This document shows, piece by piece, positions 1 through 12,300 of a DNA stretch of 64,000 bases (the stretch's first letter is position 1; each line of letters opens with the position of its first letter). Source of the stretch: Lumbricus terrestris (Eukaryota > Annelida > Clitellata > Crassiclitellata > Lumbricidae); the NCBI GenBank assembly GCA_949752735.1, contig OX457036.1:95899605-95963604 (forward strand). The letters run 5' to 3'. A program made the position numbers and the translations under genes. The notes under the pieces were generated by a model. The model had not been told where the DNA came from, did not search any database, and worked only from the letters and a program-made list of their open reading frames with translations.

Positions 1-1098
1 ATGCTTTCGCACGTGACAGCCGCCCAGCTATGGAAAATCTCCACTTCTCTCTTTCTTGTGCTTTGTGTGTACACTCCTGCCATACACGTCCATTTGCATA
101 TCGCCTAAACCTGGTAATCCCTGCTGTGCGGAATATATGGACAGCAGAGTGTAGAGTAGTATGTTTTGGAAGGGTAGAGTTGGATCTATAGGGGATGGTA
201 AGATAGCGTATTGTAAGCTCGATCTTGCGCTTTGTACATGGGTGCCAGCAGAAATTTTTCCACGAGGGGCAAATCACAATGGTTACAATGGTTATGGTTA
301 AATTTTTAGCTAGAGATGAAAAATTCAGGGCAGAATATTAAGAACACGAATATTTTTTTCGCAGAGTTTTCTAAATGTGAATTTATCAGTTTTACTTTGG
401 GTATCGTTAGTAACATTTGCACTTTAGTGTGAAGAAATTTGTTAAAAACCAAAAGTAGTAGTTAAAAAGTAGGAGAATCGGTTTTTCAGGGGGTACAAGT
501 GCCCCCTCTTGTCCCTATGTGTGGGCGCCCATGGCATTGTAGAACTTGCCATTTGCTCTCGAGTACCAATTGATAGCCAAGTGTTGGAAAACAACCCCTA
601 GCTCAACCAATATCATTACACAGCAGTTTCCTGCCCGATCCCCTGCTGATATTTCAAGCCTCTTTTTCCTGCTGATTTGTATTCAAAACATTGATATAGA
701 ATTGGCCTGACAAACAGACAGTTTGCCCATAGAGGTAATTGACAAACATGCGGTGTTGACTTTGCAAAATTTTAGTAGCAGTGTATGTTGGCAGACAGCA
801 ATCAAGCCATGTTGAGGGGAGTGTAAAAGTGAAAGTGGATTTGATTCTGAAGGAGCAGAGCTATTACCCAGGAGACCTGCCATGATACGGACTCTGCATT
901 TAAATTCTAACAAACATACATCGAAGACGTGAGAGCTGATTGCAAGCTGATTGAGTGCTGTTGTATCTATAAATCTATGATCCTTATATCTATATTGCAA
1001 TAATTATCTACATTTAAAGACTTTGTTGATAAAGTCTTTGATTGATTAACTGATTGATTAACTGATTGATTAATTGATTGGTTGTGTCTGGTGGTCAG
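1..1098. other. Intron or upstream flank of the RASSF gene, no exon recognised
   Basis: No reading frame here resembles a protein family I know. RASSF2/4/6 proteins have further N-terminal residues before the first visible exon at 1099, so this stretch is more likely intron than intergenic. Around 240-540 there is a sequence with loosely inverted ends (tgggtgcc... and ...ggcgccca), but no target-site duplication was seen. The last 60 bases are a simple 'attgattaactg' repeat leading into the acceptor at 1097-1098. Confidence 0.4.
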
Positions 1099-4000
1099 GT
1101 TGGTGACAAGTTGCTACTTGAAGGTCAGCTGCGCATCTGTTGGGGCATCATCCACCCGATCCTCTTCAAGGAGAAGGATGATGAACAACCTACGTCTCCC
1201 CAGACCCAGCACAGACACAGCTACAGCCCGGCGGTACCCGACGCAACGGATTTTGTCCTGGTAAGGAAATGTCACTGAACAGTCTTTCTCTTCTCTTTGC
1301 ATTTGCTGTGAAATCGTATGAATACGGAAATCTATCTCTTTCTGTCTGTCTGCGTCTCTCTCTCTGTTTCTCTCTCTTTCTCCATGTGTCTTGTGCTCTC
1401 TCTGTCTGTCTCTATATCTTGTTGTGTATCTGTCTCTTTTTGTCATTGTATCTTTATATGTGTGTGTGCGTCTGTCTCTTCCTCTGGCTCTCTGTATCTT
1501 GTATCTGTTTCTATCCTGCTTGTCTTTCTATAGATCTGTCTCTCTGAAATGTTGTCTTTGTCTGTCTGTCTCTCGCCTGTGTACGTTCTCTGTTTTATCA
1601 TTGTCTGTCTGTCTTTCTGTTTGTTTCTTTGTCATTGTCTTTCTCTCATTCTCAAGACTTTCTTCTCGTTTCATTTTCTGTAGAACTTTGACCTTGCCGA
1701 TGGTCCGTTGAAAAATGGAAGTTCCGAGAAGGGAAACGCAGAAGAAGGAAAGAACCGGTTTGGAGCGGTCGTCATGAGAAACGGAAAGAAGCGGAAGAAG
1801 ACGAGAAAACGTCTGTCGATAATAAACGGACATTTGTACAGTACTGAGGTAAGAACGTTGTACGGCCATTTGTACAGTACTGAGGTAAGAACGTTGTACG
1901 GCCATTTGTACAGTACTGAGGTAAGAACGTTGTACGGCCATTTGTACAGTACTGAGGTAAGAACGTTGTACGGCCATTTGTACAGTACTGAGGTAAGAAC
2001 GTTGTACGGCCATTTGTACAGTACTGAGGTAAGAACGTTGTACGGCCATTTGTACAGTACTGAGGTAAGAACGTTGTACGGCCATTTGTACAGTACTGAG
2101 GTAAGAACGTTGTACGGCCATTTGTACAGTACTGAGGTAAGAACGTTGTACGGCCATTTGTACAGTACTGAGGTAAGAACGTTGTACGGCCATTTGTACA
2201 GTACTGAGGTAAGAACGTTGTACGGCCATTTGTACAGTACTGAGGTAAGAACGTTGTACGGCCATTTGTACAGTACTGAGGTAAGAACGTTGTACGGCCA
2301 TTTGCACAGTACTGAGGTAAGAACGTTGTACGGCCATTTGCACAGTACTGAGGTAAGAACGTTGTACGGCCATTTGCACAGTACTGAGGTAAGAACGTTG
2401 TACGGCCATTTGCACAGTACTGAGGTAAGAACGTTGTACGGCCATTTGTACAGTACTGAGGTAAGAACGTTGTACGGCCATTTGTACAGTACTGAGGTAA
2501 GAACGTTGTACGGCCATTTGTACAGTACTGAGGTAAGAACGTTGTACGGCCATTTGTACAGTACTGAGGTAAGAACGTTGTACGGCCATTTGTACAGTAC
2601 TGAGGTAAGACGGTTGTTCAACACCAAAGTAAGACATTAAAAATTGGCTCTATATAAATTCTTGTAAAACCCAGTTCTTTTTTCATCTATAGAAATGTTT
2701 GATAACATTACCGTGCAGGGCTTAGCTCCTAAATACCTCTGTAACTTGATGTGCAAGCCACTCTCTGTACGATCTTCACGCCATCTTCGTTCTGCTGATC
2801 GCCTTTATCTATTTATACCTGGGTCACAAACCTCATTAACACCGCATCGGGTTTTAGTTATTATGGGTCTTCACTCTTCAGTGTGGTTCACCTTCCCCCT
2901 GCAATTTGTTGCACGATTCTGGTAGGAACTCACCAGCATCTTTTCGCTGCTTGAAGACCTACAGGTCTCTTTTCATGGGCCTGTCAGTCTGTCACACTGA
3001 GAGCACTTCTGAGTAGTTCTGCTGTGAGAAGTGGTTTGCAAATGTTAGATTAGATGGATTAGATGACATTGCAATGCGCAGTGATCTGTTAGATGGCACA
3101 GTTGTCGCTTTGGTTGGATGTTTGCATATATGGGAATGTTTAGTATTTTCTGTCGTTTATTTATTGGTTGATTGTTTGTTGATAAGGCGATTTATTTTTT
3201 ATTTTTTATCTAATTTTGTGATTTATATATAATTGGTTGATTTATTGATTGTCTATTCGTTGATCCAGTGTGATTTGCTTTCGCTTCTTAATGAATTTGA
3301 TTTCGGTTTTAGACGAGCTTATTCAAACCGGTGCATGGTACAATGACGGGCGTCACCGTCACAAGTCTACTCACGACGCAACAGGTCATCAAAGCCCTGC
3401 TCGACAAATTCAAGGTTCACTTTCTCAATAGTCTCAATAGTCTTTGTTAGGACGACTCAACCTTCTATTCGGCAGATGGCAAATAGTAGAATGAATAGTG
3501 GTATGGGTGCCTTGTTGTATAGCTGCCAAAAGTTGAAAACAAACATCAATGCTATGACACATAACTACACGTAGCTGCCTAGGCAACCAACTTACGTTGC
3601 TATCGCTTTGTTTATGAAAACTCCAACTTTTTAGGCCTTAGTGTTTTTATATTGCAAGCTAAGGAATTAGATCTATGTAACGCCAGTAATAAATCATCTA
3701 GCTTGACTCTTACTTATAATTAATAATTGGTACATATATTGATTAGTTTACTAGATAAGAGTATACTAATTCGCCTTGTTGTATAGCTGCCAACAGTTGA
3801 ATTTGATTCCTGTAATAACTTGTGATCATCCATTCCAGGCTACATGGTACGTTGCGTTGCAAACCGTCTGAACGTCTGATCTGAACTTCTGGTTTTTTTT
3901 CAGGTTGAGAATCATCCGATCGAATTCTGTCTTTGCATCGCCAAAAGCAACGGAGGTGATTGCGATCGTTTGTCCATTCCAATTCAATTTCTCAAATAGA

Positions 4001-6075
4001 AATTTCTTCTGTTCGTTATAACGTAAATAATCATTTTGGTCATTACATGGAGGGTCTGGCTCCCATGCACCTGCGGGGGGGGGCGTCCAGCGACGATCTG
4101 CCTCCGATTGGCTGTTGTCCCGTTGCTCGCAGACTGCTATATAATGCAGCGCCACTTTCTCTCGGTGACTGGCCCTAAAACCTGGAATGGGTTCCATGTT
4201 GTGATCCACCTGGAGGTCACATCATTATGTTCCTTTCTTTCCTAAAAACTGCCTTATTTAGACGTGGTTGTACTGGGAGCGCTTCTTAGTGGATTATCTT
4301 GAAGGTGCGCTATACATGTAAAACTCAATACTACTAATAATATTATGAATAAGAGCAATAAACAACGTGTTGATATTGCTCAATGGTAATAAATGCGGTT
4401 AGTTGTTGTAAAGTTTTTGTGTGGTCTTTCCAGAGAGGTACGCACTGAAGGACATGGACTTTCCGCTTCTGGAGCGCATCCGACAGGGACCACACGAAGA
4501 CGAAGTGAAGATATTCATCATGGAGAAATATCGACTCCTTGACATAAGCGAGGAGGTGACTGATCGTGTCAACAGTATTGAATATTTTAATATTGGCTAA
4601 AGAAGAGAAACTTACCCCATTAACAGACTAAATATAGGCTTCATCCATCACTAATTCATGATTTGGAATGAGTGCTGGTGTCACGTGACAAAGTCTCCCC
4701 CTAAAAGTCTTCCCTGAAGACTTTATTTCAAAACAGATTCTCCCTGGCGGATCTGTTCCAGAATAAATTTGCCCCCAGAGACTTCTGAAATAAAGTCTCC
4801 AGGGAAGAGAATATTTCCTCTGTCCACAAACTAAAGTCTCCCCATTCAGTGTGAAATGGGCTACAGTTGCATAAACTTTATAGATGAGTTGATAAATTAT
4901 TTAACAGGAAAATGTACATACTTTACATCAGAAAATTTCTTCCAATAAAGAGGTTCAGCCAGGGGAGACTCTGTTTCGGGGAAGACTTTATATCATGACA
5001 CTGGCCCTTTTTGTTCCTTTTGTTGAACATGTGAGAAAACCCTTGTTCAGTTAAGTAGGAAATACGAAATGAAACAAACTCTTTGATAGCTGTGCTCGCA
5101 AGTGTGCTGTAATGTTTTCATCAACGAGGTTGCAAACGTGTACACGTATTGTATGTTGTGAATGTAGAAGGGAAACATCGTGGCTGCCCCAGATTGCGAC
5201 AAATCAGAATAGATCTATTGAGTAGGATGAATTGATTTGTTGTTTTCAGGTTGCTCAGTTTGTAAATCTTCCGGAAGCGGTTCTAGTGGGATTTCTCGAA
5301 AAGTATACGAAAGATGAAGAGATGGAAAAGGGACTAATCCGCGAAAAGTAAGACTCTTTCATCTCCGGCGCTTTCGCTATTTGGGGAAACAAAGGAATAG
5401 AAATGGAATGAATCAGTAAACTATGAGAATGGATCCAGGATTGATGGAAAGCATTCCAGGAATGGATTAAAGTTTCAGAATTGAATCTCATGCAAATTTT
5501 AAATTGTTATTTCATAAATTTATATAGCCCTATTTTGTAAACAAATCTAATCACTTGCACCATACAGCACCATTTTCATGATATAATATCAATAAAAAAT
5601 AATTTTAGGTGCCAGCTCTATCATTATAATTGCATTGTTATTGTAAATTTTTGTCATTGTAATCTGACATTTATAAAGCTTAAAGAAAAAGCTCAACCTT
5701 GGTGCTTCCAAGCCAAACAGTGAAATTACTAGTAGTGTCAATAATTAATACAGGCTTCAGGGGCCTACGAAACTGCAAAAGGGACAAACTGAAGCTCTTG
5801 AGAAAGACTAATCTATCTGGTGGGTCTCGTGAGTAATAACTTGAAAGTGAAAAATTAATGATAAAATTGCCATTAACTGAACTTGAACTATTTTAGATGC
5901 AAAATCTATGATGAGATTAAATTAAAGATTAAATAAACTGAAATCTTAGTACGAGCGAATTTCAATATAATTATAGGTCTATAGTCTATACTAATCTGGA
6001 CATCTGTTGTGTTTTAGGTACAAAACCTATCGTGAGAAACTAGAGGAACGCCTTGACAGTATGTCTTCCCTCTGA
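1099..6075 (+). CDS. RASSF2/4/6: RASSF2/4/6-like Ras-association domain protein, 3' seven exons (5' incomplete)
   Basis: Seven exons join in phase: 1099-1260, 1684-1848, 3313-3414, 3904-3955, 4434-4555, 5250-5347, 6018-6075 (TGA at 6073-6075), 252 aa visible. Exon 1 has the family's N-terminal block (LLLEGQLRICWG, like EGLLNISWG in RASSF2). Exon 2 is basic and ends INGHLYSTE, matching the SINGHFYN segment. Exons 2-5 (about residues 102-190) form the Ras-association domain (KALLDKFK, RIRQGPHEDEVKIFIMEKY). Exons 6-7 (from about residue 201) are the SARAH helix that in this family binds MST/Hippo kinases (FLEKYTKDEEMEKGLIREK, then YKTYREKLEERLDS). These proteins are adaptors without catalytic activity. 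Introns are GT-AG; the donor after 3414 (gttcac) is weak. The donor after 1848 is the first of a 22-copy array. Earlier N-terminal exons were not found. Orthology to the RASSF2/4/6 ancestor rather than RASSF1/3/5 is inferred from the motifs. Confidence 0.88.
1327..1665. repeat. Pyrimidine-rich simple repeat (tctctctgtctgtctg) in RASSF intron
   Basis: About 340 bases of irregular tct/tgtctg repeats fill most of the short intron 1261-1683 on the plus strand. This gives an unusually long polypyrimidine tract before the acceptor at 1682-1683 (ttttctgtag). The open frames through it are artefacts of the repeat. Confidence 0.85.
1828..2610 (+). repeat. 36-bp minisatellite, 22 units, each carrying an exon end and a GTAAGA donor
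   Basis: Units start every 36 bases from 1828 to 2584. The first unit (gga at 1828-1830) is the real end of RASSF exon 2; units 2-22 begin ggccatttg. Each contains catttgtacag, then tactgag, then gtaaga, so each has an acceptor-like 'tttgtacag' and a strong donor 'gag|gtaaga'. Units 14-17 (starting 2296, 2332, 2368, 2404) share one T-to-C change (catttgcacag). The last unit diverges after gtaaga. Because 36 is divisible by 3 and no unit has a stop, the exon frame stays open to TAA at 2638-2640, each unit adding 12 residues (GHLYSTEVRTLY). Confidence 0.97.
2690..3050 (+). mobile_element. Non-LTR retrotransposon 3' end fragment
   Basis: The translation contains GLAPKYLCNLM and then a degraded stretch typical of the C-terminus of CR1/L2-type reverse-transcriptase ORFs (GLAPxYLxxL...LRSS...). 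It is followed by the tail found throughout this window (gagagcacttctgagtagtt). It is out of frame and lies in the RASSF intron 1849-3312, so it is not coding here. Confidence 0.7.
4030..4345 (+). mobile_element. Non-LTR retrotransposon 3' end fragment
   Basis: Sits in RASSF intron 3956-4433. Reads MEGLAPMHLRGG..., later PKTWNG and FLKTALFRRG with frame changes, and ends with the tail 'gggagcgcttcttag...gtgcgctatacatgtaaa'. The same C-terminal pattern and tail occur in the larger LINE copy at 31826-33090. Confidence 0.72.
4670..5010. repeat. Fold-back-like repeat rich in aagtctcc/ggagact
   Basis: In RASSF intron 4556-5249, short motifs such as aagtctcccc, gaagacttta and ggagacttt occur many times in both orientations between 'ggtgtcacgtgaca' (about 4677) and 'tcatgacactgg' (about 5003). 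The outer ends are roughly inverted, which would fit a degraded DNA transposon. No target duplication was recognised. Confidence 0.35.
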
Positions 6076-7649
6076 GTTCATTGCCTGCCTGGTTTTGAGT
6101 TGTACCAAGAATACTGATTGAATCCTGCCGTCTTCACACGGTCGTCGGTTGTTTTCACTTCGTTTTCCAGAGTGGGAATGTTCCCTCTCGCCCCAGGGAT
6201 GTGTCCCACTGATGTTGAATGCAGGCAAATTTTGTGCAGAATTAAATGCCTTGTGTCTTGAATCTTGATCCATATGTTAGTGAAATTTTATGTTGGCTAA
6301 TAAGTTAGTTTCTTCGTTTCACAAAGTACCACGCTTTCTGTCACCTTGTTTCGTTAGCTTGATATTTGCAGAGTCTTGTAAGACCTGTCTGCTTGGTCAA
6401 ACTCTCTTGCAATGCTCAAAACACAGATTGGCAGAAATTTAAAATCATGAATTATAATTGGTATATAAGATTTTATTTGACTATGTTGCTGATATTTGTA
6501 CCATTACATTTCAACGCTGCTGTGTGGCCAAAGACAGATTGACCCCATAACTCATGTACTATAATTGTGTACAAGCAGATAGTCTGGTATACTTTTTTTG
6601 TTGGGCACGGTGGCTATTTGGTTACTGGGAAATGCTTTGTGTGTAATGCGGAGAGTACGGGATTGAGAAGCTACGCAAAGGTAATACTGCATAAGGGTTT
6701 GAGCCTTCCCCTCTTTGATTATTACTGCATGAGGATTGGAACCTCCCCGAAGGCCGTTACTGTGTAATGATCTTAAGGAAGTACTTGATGCACATCTGCT
6801 CAGCGTCATTGTCTGACATGTAGTTATATGTGCACTTCTGAGCTTTATTAGGAGGACAATATCAACATCCGGTTGTATTGTATTGATGACTTAGGATCAT
6901 CTTTTCACTTGCGTAAAACCTTTGTATATGCATTCGTTTTATTCAGGGTTTATAATGTGGCTGGACAGCGTCCATGCACTTATTTTCAAATCTGAACGCT
7001 GTCTTGTCATTGAGCCTGCACAGCCTAGAGAGGTAAAGGGTGTCCAGGCACTTCGTTTATTATTTCTTGCATTATTGGCTGTGTGATTAATTGCAAAGGG
7101 CGTCCAGGCACTTCGTTTTTTACACTTCAAGTTTTATTGGTTTTATTGATGGTTATTTCAATAGGTTGAATATATTACTTTTTTATAGTGTTTGTCAATT
7201 TTCAAAGGGATGTGCATTAAGTTTCTAAGCATATGGTACCGACGACTCATTGACTGAGCTCACCTCTTGTAATAATTGGGGAATGTGCCTCCCATGAGCA
7301 AGACTGTTGCTTGCTCGCCTGCTATAATTGTTGAACAGTCTATCCACAAGTTTTTTTCTTTGGCATTAGCTTAAGTAAGGTGCTCTGTATATGACATAAT
7401 AAAAAGACAGCTTGGAGATTCTCATCTACCTACATCACAAGTATTGATAGTTAGTCAAGGTTGGGCTGGTCAAAGCTTTATTTCTTGCATTATTGGCTGT
7501 GTGATTAATTGCAAGTGTATTTTCAACTGTCGCAGAATCTAAGTCAGGAAAAGTGGATTCATAGTTGCTCAGTCAAAACAAAATCAGTTCGGTAGTTTGA
7601 TTCTAGGTCACGCAGATTCACAATGGAAGCTACAAAGAATGGCAGTTGC

Positions 7650-7905
7650 TTAGGGTAACCCCAAAAGACGACTGTGGGTAGGCAGTGTTAGCAACTTCAT
7701 TTTACTAGTCTTTGAACATGAGGATGGGTGGAGGTTTAGTTCCCAACCTTGCCGTCTGACACTTGCATTGGCGGACTGAATTGATAGCCGCATTTGAAAG
7801 GATGGCAGAAATTGTCTAAACATCGTTATGTTCTGGACGGGGTCTGAACCTCTAACCTCGGTCGAATCTAACACTTCAACCACTAAGTTATCATACACTT
7901 AAAAG
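7650..7905 (-). mobile_element. tRNA-derived SINE (degraded)
   Basis: On the minus strand, from about 7900 down, the sequence has a tRNA-like A box (taacttagtgg) and about 35 bases later a B box (ggttcagaccc), in the spacing of a tRNA gene. No clean acceptor stem or anticodon arm is present, so it is read as a tRNA-derived SINE rather than a tRNA gene. Confidence 0.55.
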
Positions 7906-10513
7906 TAAAATGGGGTGAATTGGATATGAGATGAGTAAACTGGGCTTTGGTGTTCAAATCAGCATCAAAAAGCATCAGTGATGCTTTTTATGCTGATCTT
8001 TTCACTTTTCTTCAGGTTAACATTTTTTCCATTTTAAAGTGATTTTGCCTTTATTCTTTTAATTCTACAAGTCAGCCTAAAGTTCCATGTTTGTCGTTTT
8101 TTTCGCTTTTTGTGTACATAATTGTTTCCATTTAACTGCCTAATTTATAAAACACGAACAAAATGACCAAGCTCTAGTTTTTTGCAGAAAACTATGATCA
8201 TATAAGTTGTTGCTTACGTGTTAATAGTTGTATTGTTTGATTTAAGTATTGTCATTTGCTTTCACTGTCATTATGCAAGTAAGCATGTGTGCATTTCTGT
8301 AATGTTCGCTATTGATGTTAGGTTCAAAATTAAGAAATATTTATATGTGTATTGCTTCTATAACTCAATTTATTACACAGATATATTGTTATTAGTATTT
8401 TTTTGTTTACCCGAGGTAGTTCTAATATCTCAGGAGGCAAGGAATTGTCTGGAGACTGTTGGTTATTATTATTACCATTATTTATTATTCTGGATTGCAT
8501 TGTCAGTTCCTATTCTCTTGGGTAATTTTACCCATTACAATCACTTCATTACCCTTTACTGTTTGGGTTAAGTTTACCTCTTTCTGGTAGATTACATGTA
8601 ATCATTATGAAATTGGCCTCTCTTAAGTTTAAATTAAATCAGATTAAATTTTTCTCTTTACAGTCCATTAATGCGCTGGTTATTTTTCAGTGGTGGTGCT
8701 AACAAAGTTAATACTAACTATCCCAGTGAAATTTTACGGACTAAACTTACCCGGTATGCCTTGACTGCTGACGTCAGTTATATCAGTTTGTGGGAAATGA
8801 ATTTAGAGATTATACAGGATATAGGCTCAATAGTTCTCTGAATTATATTCTCAGAAATGCCAAATATATTGCTCAAATATTAATTGTGTAACTTCAAGCT
8901 ACATAAAACTAATTTTGCATATATAAAATCTTGACTAAGGTGTGGAAAGTTACGTTATTTTAGAATTTATCTCGCAATGTTTCTACTAAGGTTTAGAAAA
9001 CTATGTTATTTTAAAATTTATCTTGCAGTGTTTCAACGTTTTACACACAGGCATAGGCCTAATTTTCTTTACTTTTCCTATTTTTGCAAAAATGCTTGGT
9101 TTCGGAGTCTTTGGTTCCTGTGTAATCCAGCGCAGTATTAAAAACTTTCTAAATTTCTGACTTGTGTCAGATTTTTTCTCAGGAGACGTTAAAATTGATT
9201 TAATGAAATAGTTTATTGATTCTTTTTTTTAATTACTAGTCTGCGAAGATGAATGATGTTTGTGGCTTGTGAGATATATATGTCACTTGCTATCAATCAT
9301 CTGTCAGAAGCTTAAAATTGCATTAGAACTGTCTTTAAGATGGTAGATGGTGTCACCAGTTCAGAAGCACTGTGAAGGATTTCACTCTAGTGATGTTGTA
9401 TAAATGTCTGTGTACATTACGTTTAACATGAAATCCATGGTTGTAAATGTTGCTTTTTTACTTTTTTAAGAGCTGCTTAACATGAAAATTCCCAGAAATG
9501 TTTTTTTTTAGTCTTTTGAGAGTTGCTTAGCATGAAAATTCGTTCTTAAGAGCTACCGTACTCTGAATGTTTCCTTACATGAAAATCCTTAGTTGGTAGT
9601 GATACTTTCATTTTTTAAGAGTCAATAAGAGTCAATTTATATTTGGCTGCGGCCTCTCATGGCATTCCAGCAAAATGTTCCTACTTATTTTTTAATCATG
9701 CTGCAATATATTTTTGCTTAATCTGGTGGTGAAATACATTGTGTGTATGTGTATAGCTACATAACTACTGACACTGGTGTGAGTCAAAATCACTTCCAAT
9801 TGTAGTATTAGTTGCTGAAAAGACAGTTTGTATTTTTTACATAGCCGATGTGTATTTCTTTTCGCTAAAATTAATATCAAGCTAAATACACTGGTATGTT
9901 AACAGTCAATGGCTAGCCTACTTCCAATTATGTTGCTTCTTCTTACGGTGTACCAGTGGCAAGGCTTTCCAGTTTATTTCAGAACTTGTTACTGAAACCA
10001 CATGCAATTGGCATACTGATTGTCGGCAGCAACTTATTTGCTTTCTATGTTCTTCACGTCAGTATTTTTGGTTTAGTCACTACAAACAATTTTCTGTGTA
10101 TTTTATTGTATATAAATTTGCATTATGTTCATTTAAGAATCAAGTCAGATACTAAAGCCAACGTACCAGCAATGTTAACAAACGATTGCTATTGGTACTT
10201 GCGTTGCTTTTCATGGTTCTGCCACAAGTATTTCATTTACTGACAACCATTTATTGCAAGAGACTTGAGAATTATAGACAGCTTCATGTGTGTACTATTG
10301 ATAATATTTGCACTCGTTAAGTCCTAATATTTTTGTATTAATCATGTTTTGTGTCAGCAACAAATGCTATTTTATATGTTGCTGCTTGAAGCAAAGCTAA
10401 TCAGATGCAGTTTGTGCTGCTCGAAGTGATGTTAATTGTGATTAAGAAGAGAAATGTCATCAGTAAGCAGAACAATAAACAGAAAAGAAGAGTAGCCAGT
10501 GGTGGGCCCACAC

Positions 10514-10798
10514 CAGGGGCAATCCGGCCATGACCCCTATTTAGAAAATTCTTTCTCACCAGCCATTTTGGCATGGTATGTGGACGTGGCCCCTCCCCCG
10601 TCAGTTCGGCAGACCTTTACAAAAGCAGTCTATGATGACTAAAAGAGATGGTCATCAACTTTTTTATGGGGAAAATGGTATGTTTTTCTGGGAAATGGGC
10701 TCTGTTTTGGCCGAATGACTAAAAAAGGTCATCAGATTTTCCGCCAACTAAAGATGAAAATTTTGGCCCCCCTTCGAAACGTTCTGGATCTGCCACTG
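10514..10798. mobile_element. hAT-type miniature element, 285 bp, 8-bp TSD
   Basis: Imperfect inverted ends (caggggcaatccgg at left; right end reads caGTGGCAGATCCAG on the other strand) are flanked by identical 8-bp copies of GCCCACAC at 10506-10513 and 10799-10806. An 8-bp target duplication with CAG-type ends is the mark of hAT-superfamily elements. No transposase remains. Confidence 0.75.
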
Positions 10799-10964
10799 GC
10801 CCACACATGGAGTCCACCTAACAGATTCCCATCTTTACGGCTTGACATGTAAAGTAGTATTAAAATATATAAGAAAACTTAGAGAATGTTTTCCATGATT
10901 TGTATTTCTGTCCATGGGAGGTTGTTAAGTTTAGGAGACCATTGATTCGAAACCATAATTATTA

Positions 10965-11560
10965 TTCTATTATTATTATTATTATTAAGGAAGTTTTATA
11001 TAGCAACTCTTCAAGGTAGGCTGCTCAGAAGCTCTCCCAGCCACAGCTGCCGTAAATAGGACAGTAAGGAACAGAGTGGAGTGACCCCAGGCACTAAGTG
11101 CAATGTAACAGGAAGGTCATTCCAGGTTGTAGGACAAGCGACTGAGAATGAACAGCCCTGTCAGATAGCAGTCCTTAAGCGGGGAACCAGTAGCTCAACT
11201 CTGGTAAGGTCAACCAATGGTGGATCGACATTGGACATCTGTCCTGAGGTGGAACAACAGAGTTCTCGCAGATGCGTAGGAGCCAGTCCATTAATGCACC
11301 GCCTAACCAATGCACAGACCCTGTAGACAATCTGCTGCAGGAAAGGGAACTGATGCAAGTCACCTGCATGTAATATGAGTCAAAGACACGACCAAAAGTC
11401 GGAGAGTGTGATACCACTCTGAGCTGGTGCAACTGGTAATAACAGTCATGACATAGCAAGTTCCTATGTTGAGTAAAAGTTAGCTGTTGATCCAGAGTAA
11501 CACCATGTTCCCGACTTCCCGCACAAAGGGTGAGAAAGTGATTCAAGGAAACGGAATGTT
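10965..11560 (-). mobile_element. LINE 3' fragment (CR1/L2-like) with TAA tail
   Basis: Minus-strand frames read GVTLDQQLTFTQH...NLLCHDCYYQLHQLRV, then, after a frameshift, CINGLAPTHLREL, in the order expected at the end of a CR1/L2-type reverse-transcriptase ORF. It ends in a (TAA)n tail at about 10965-10987. Stops and shifts show it is dead. Confidence 0.75.
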
Positions 11561-12027
11561 AAATGTCTGTTGGCAAGTCGTCTGAACATTTGCCAAATGA
11601 CATCATACATGTTTATACGTTGTGTGAGACCTATAATATGGGCAATTGGGCATGCTAGCAGGGTTGATGATGATGCTGTCCATCCTCATTTCTGAGGGTC
11701 GGAGACCAGAGACAACAACAGCAGGGTTACTAATATTGTAATTCTTGTGTTCAGATGTAAACTTATACTATGGCAACTTTAGAATATCTCACAAAGTTCA
11801 TCGTGTGCTGTTAAATGCCATTAATGGCAGAAATGCAATGAACAAAACGAAACAAAAACAATAGCAGAAATGATTTTTCAAAATTAATTCATTCATTTAG
11901 CGACAAGTTTAACACGAAGACATCAAGTGCTTAACATTGTAATTAACAACATCACCGAGACATATAATTTAATAGCAAAATGTTCAGTTCTTTGCAAAAA
12001 CTACGACAACACCAATCGACACAAGCT

Positions 12028-12300
12028 TCAGAATTCACTTTTCAAGTCCTTTGACATCTTGCTCGGTATTGTATCGGAGTATTTGTAAAGTGCCTCTAGG
12101 ACTAGTAGGGTGAACCACTCAGAAGTGCTCCCAACGCACAGTGTTTGGATGAACAAAGTGGACGGTGAGAGGAGGCTGAAGTATAACGTCTGCCAGATAT
12201 AATATCTGCAAGATCTATCAGTCGGTATAAGCATGTATGATGCCATTTGGCAAATGTTCAGACGGCTTGTCACCAGCAAGAGCTCGCTGAACCCTTCAGG
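12028..12300 (-). mobile_element. LINE 3' tail fragment, minus strand
   Basis: The minus strand carries the familiar tail (gggagcacttctgagtggttcaccctactagtcc...actttacaaatactccgatac). Its inner side, 12231-12267, is an inverted near-copy of 11576-11612 (about 35 of 37 bases), so two related pieces lie head to head about 600 bases apart. Confidence 0.55.

Noticed and set aside
240..540. Possible DNA transposon with tgggtgcc/ggcgccca ends
   Set aside because: Ends match only loosely and no target duplication was found.
683..1000. 105-residue minus-strand open frame
   Set aside because: No family resemblance, no splice context, and composition no different from its surroundings.
1828..2610. 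CRISPR-like direct repeat array
   Set aside because: The repeats are contiguous 36-base units without unique spacers, in intron-containing animal DNA.
1708..2640. Single 310-residue repeat protein (GHLYSTEVRTLY)n
   Set aside because: The frame is RASSF exon 2 running on into the minisatellite. Homology stops at the first donor, and the rest is described as a repeat with possible alternative donors. The antisense frames (YLSTVQMAVQRS)n and (VLTSVLYKWPYN)n are shadows of the same repeat.
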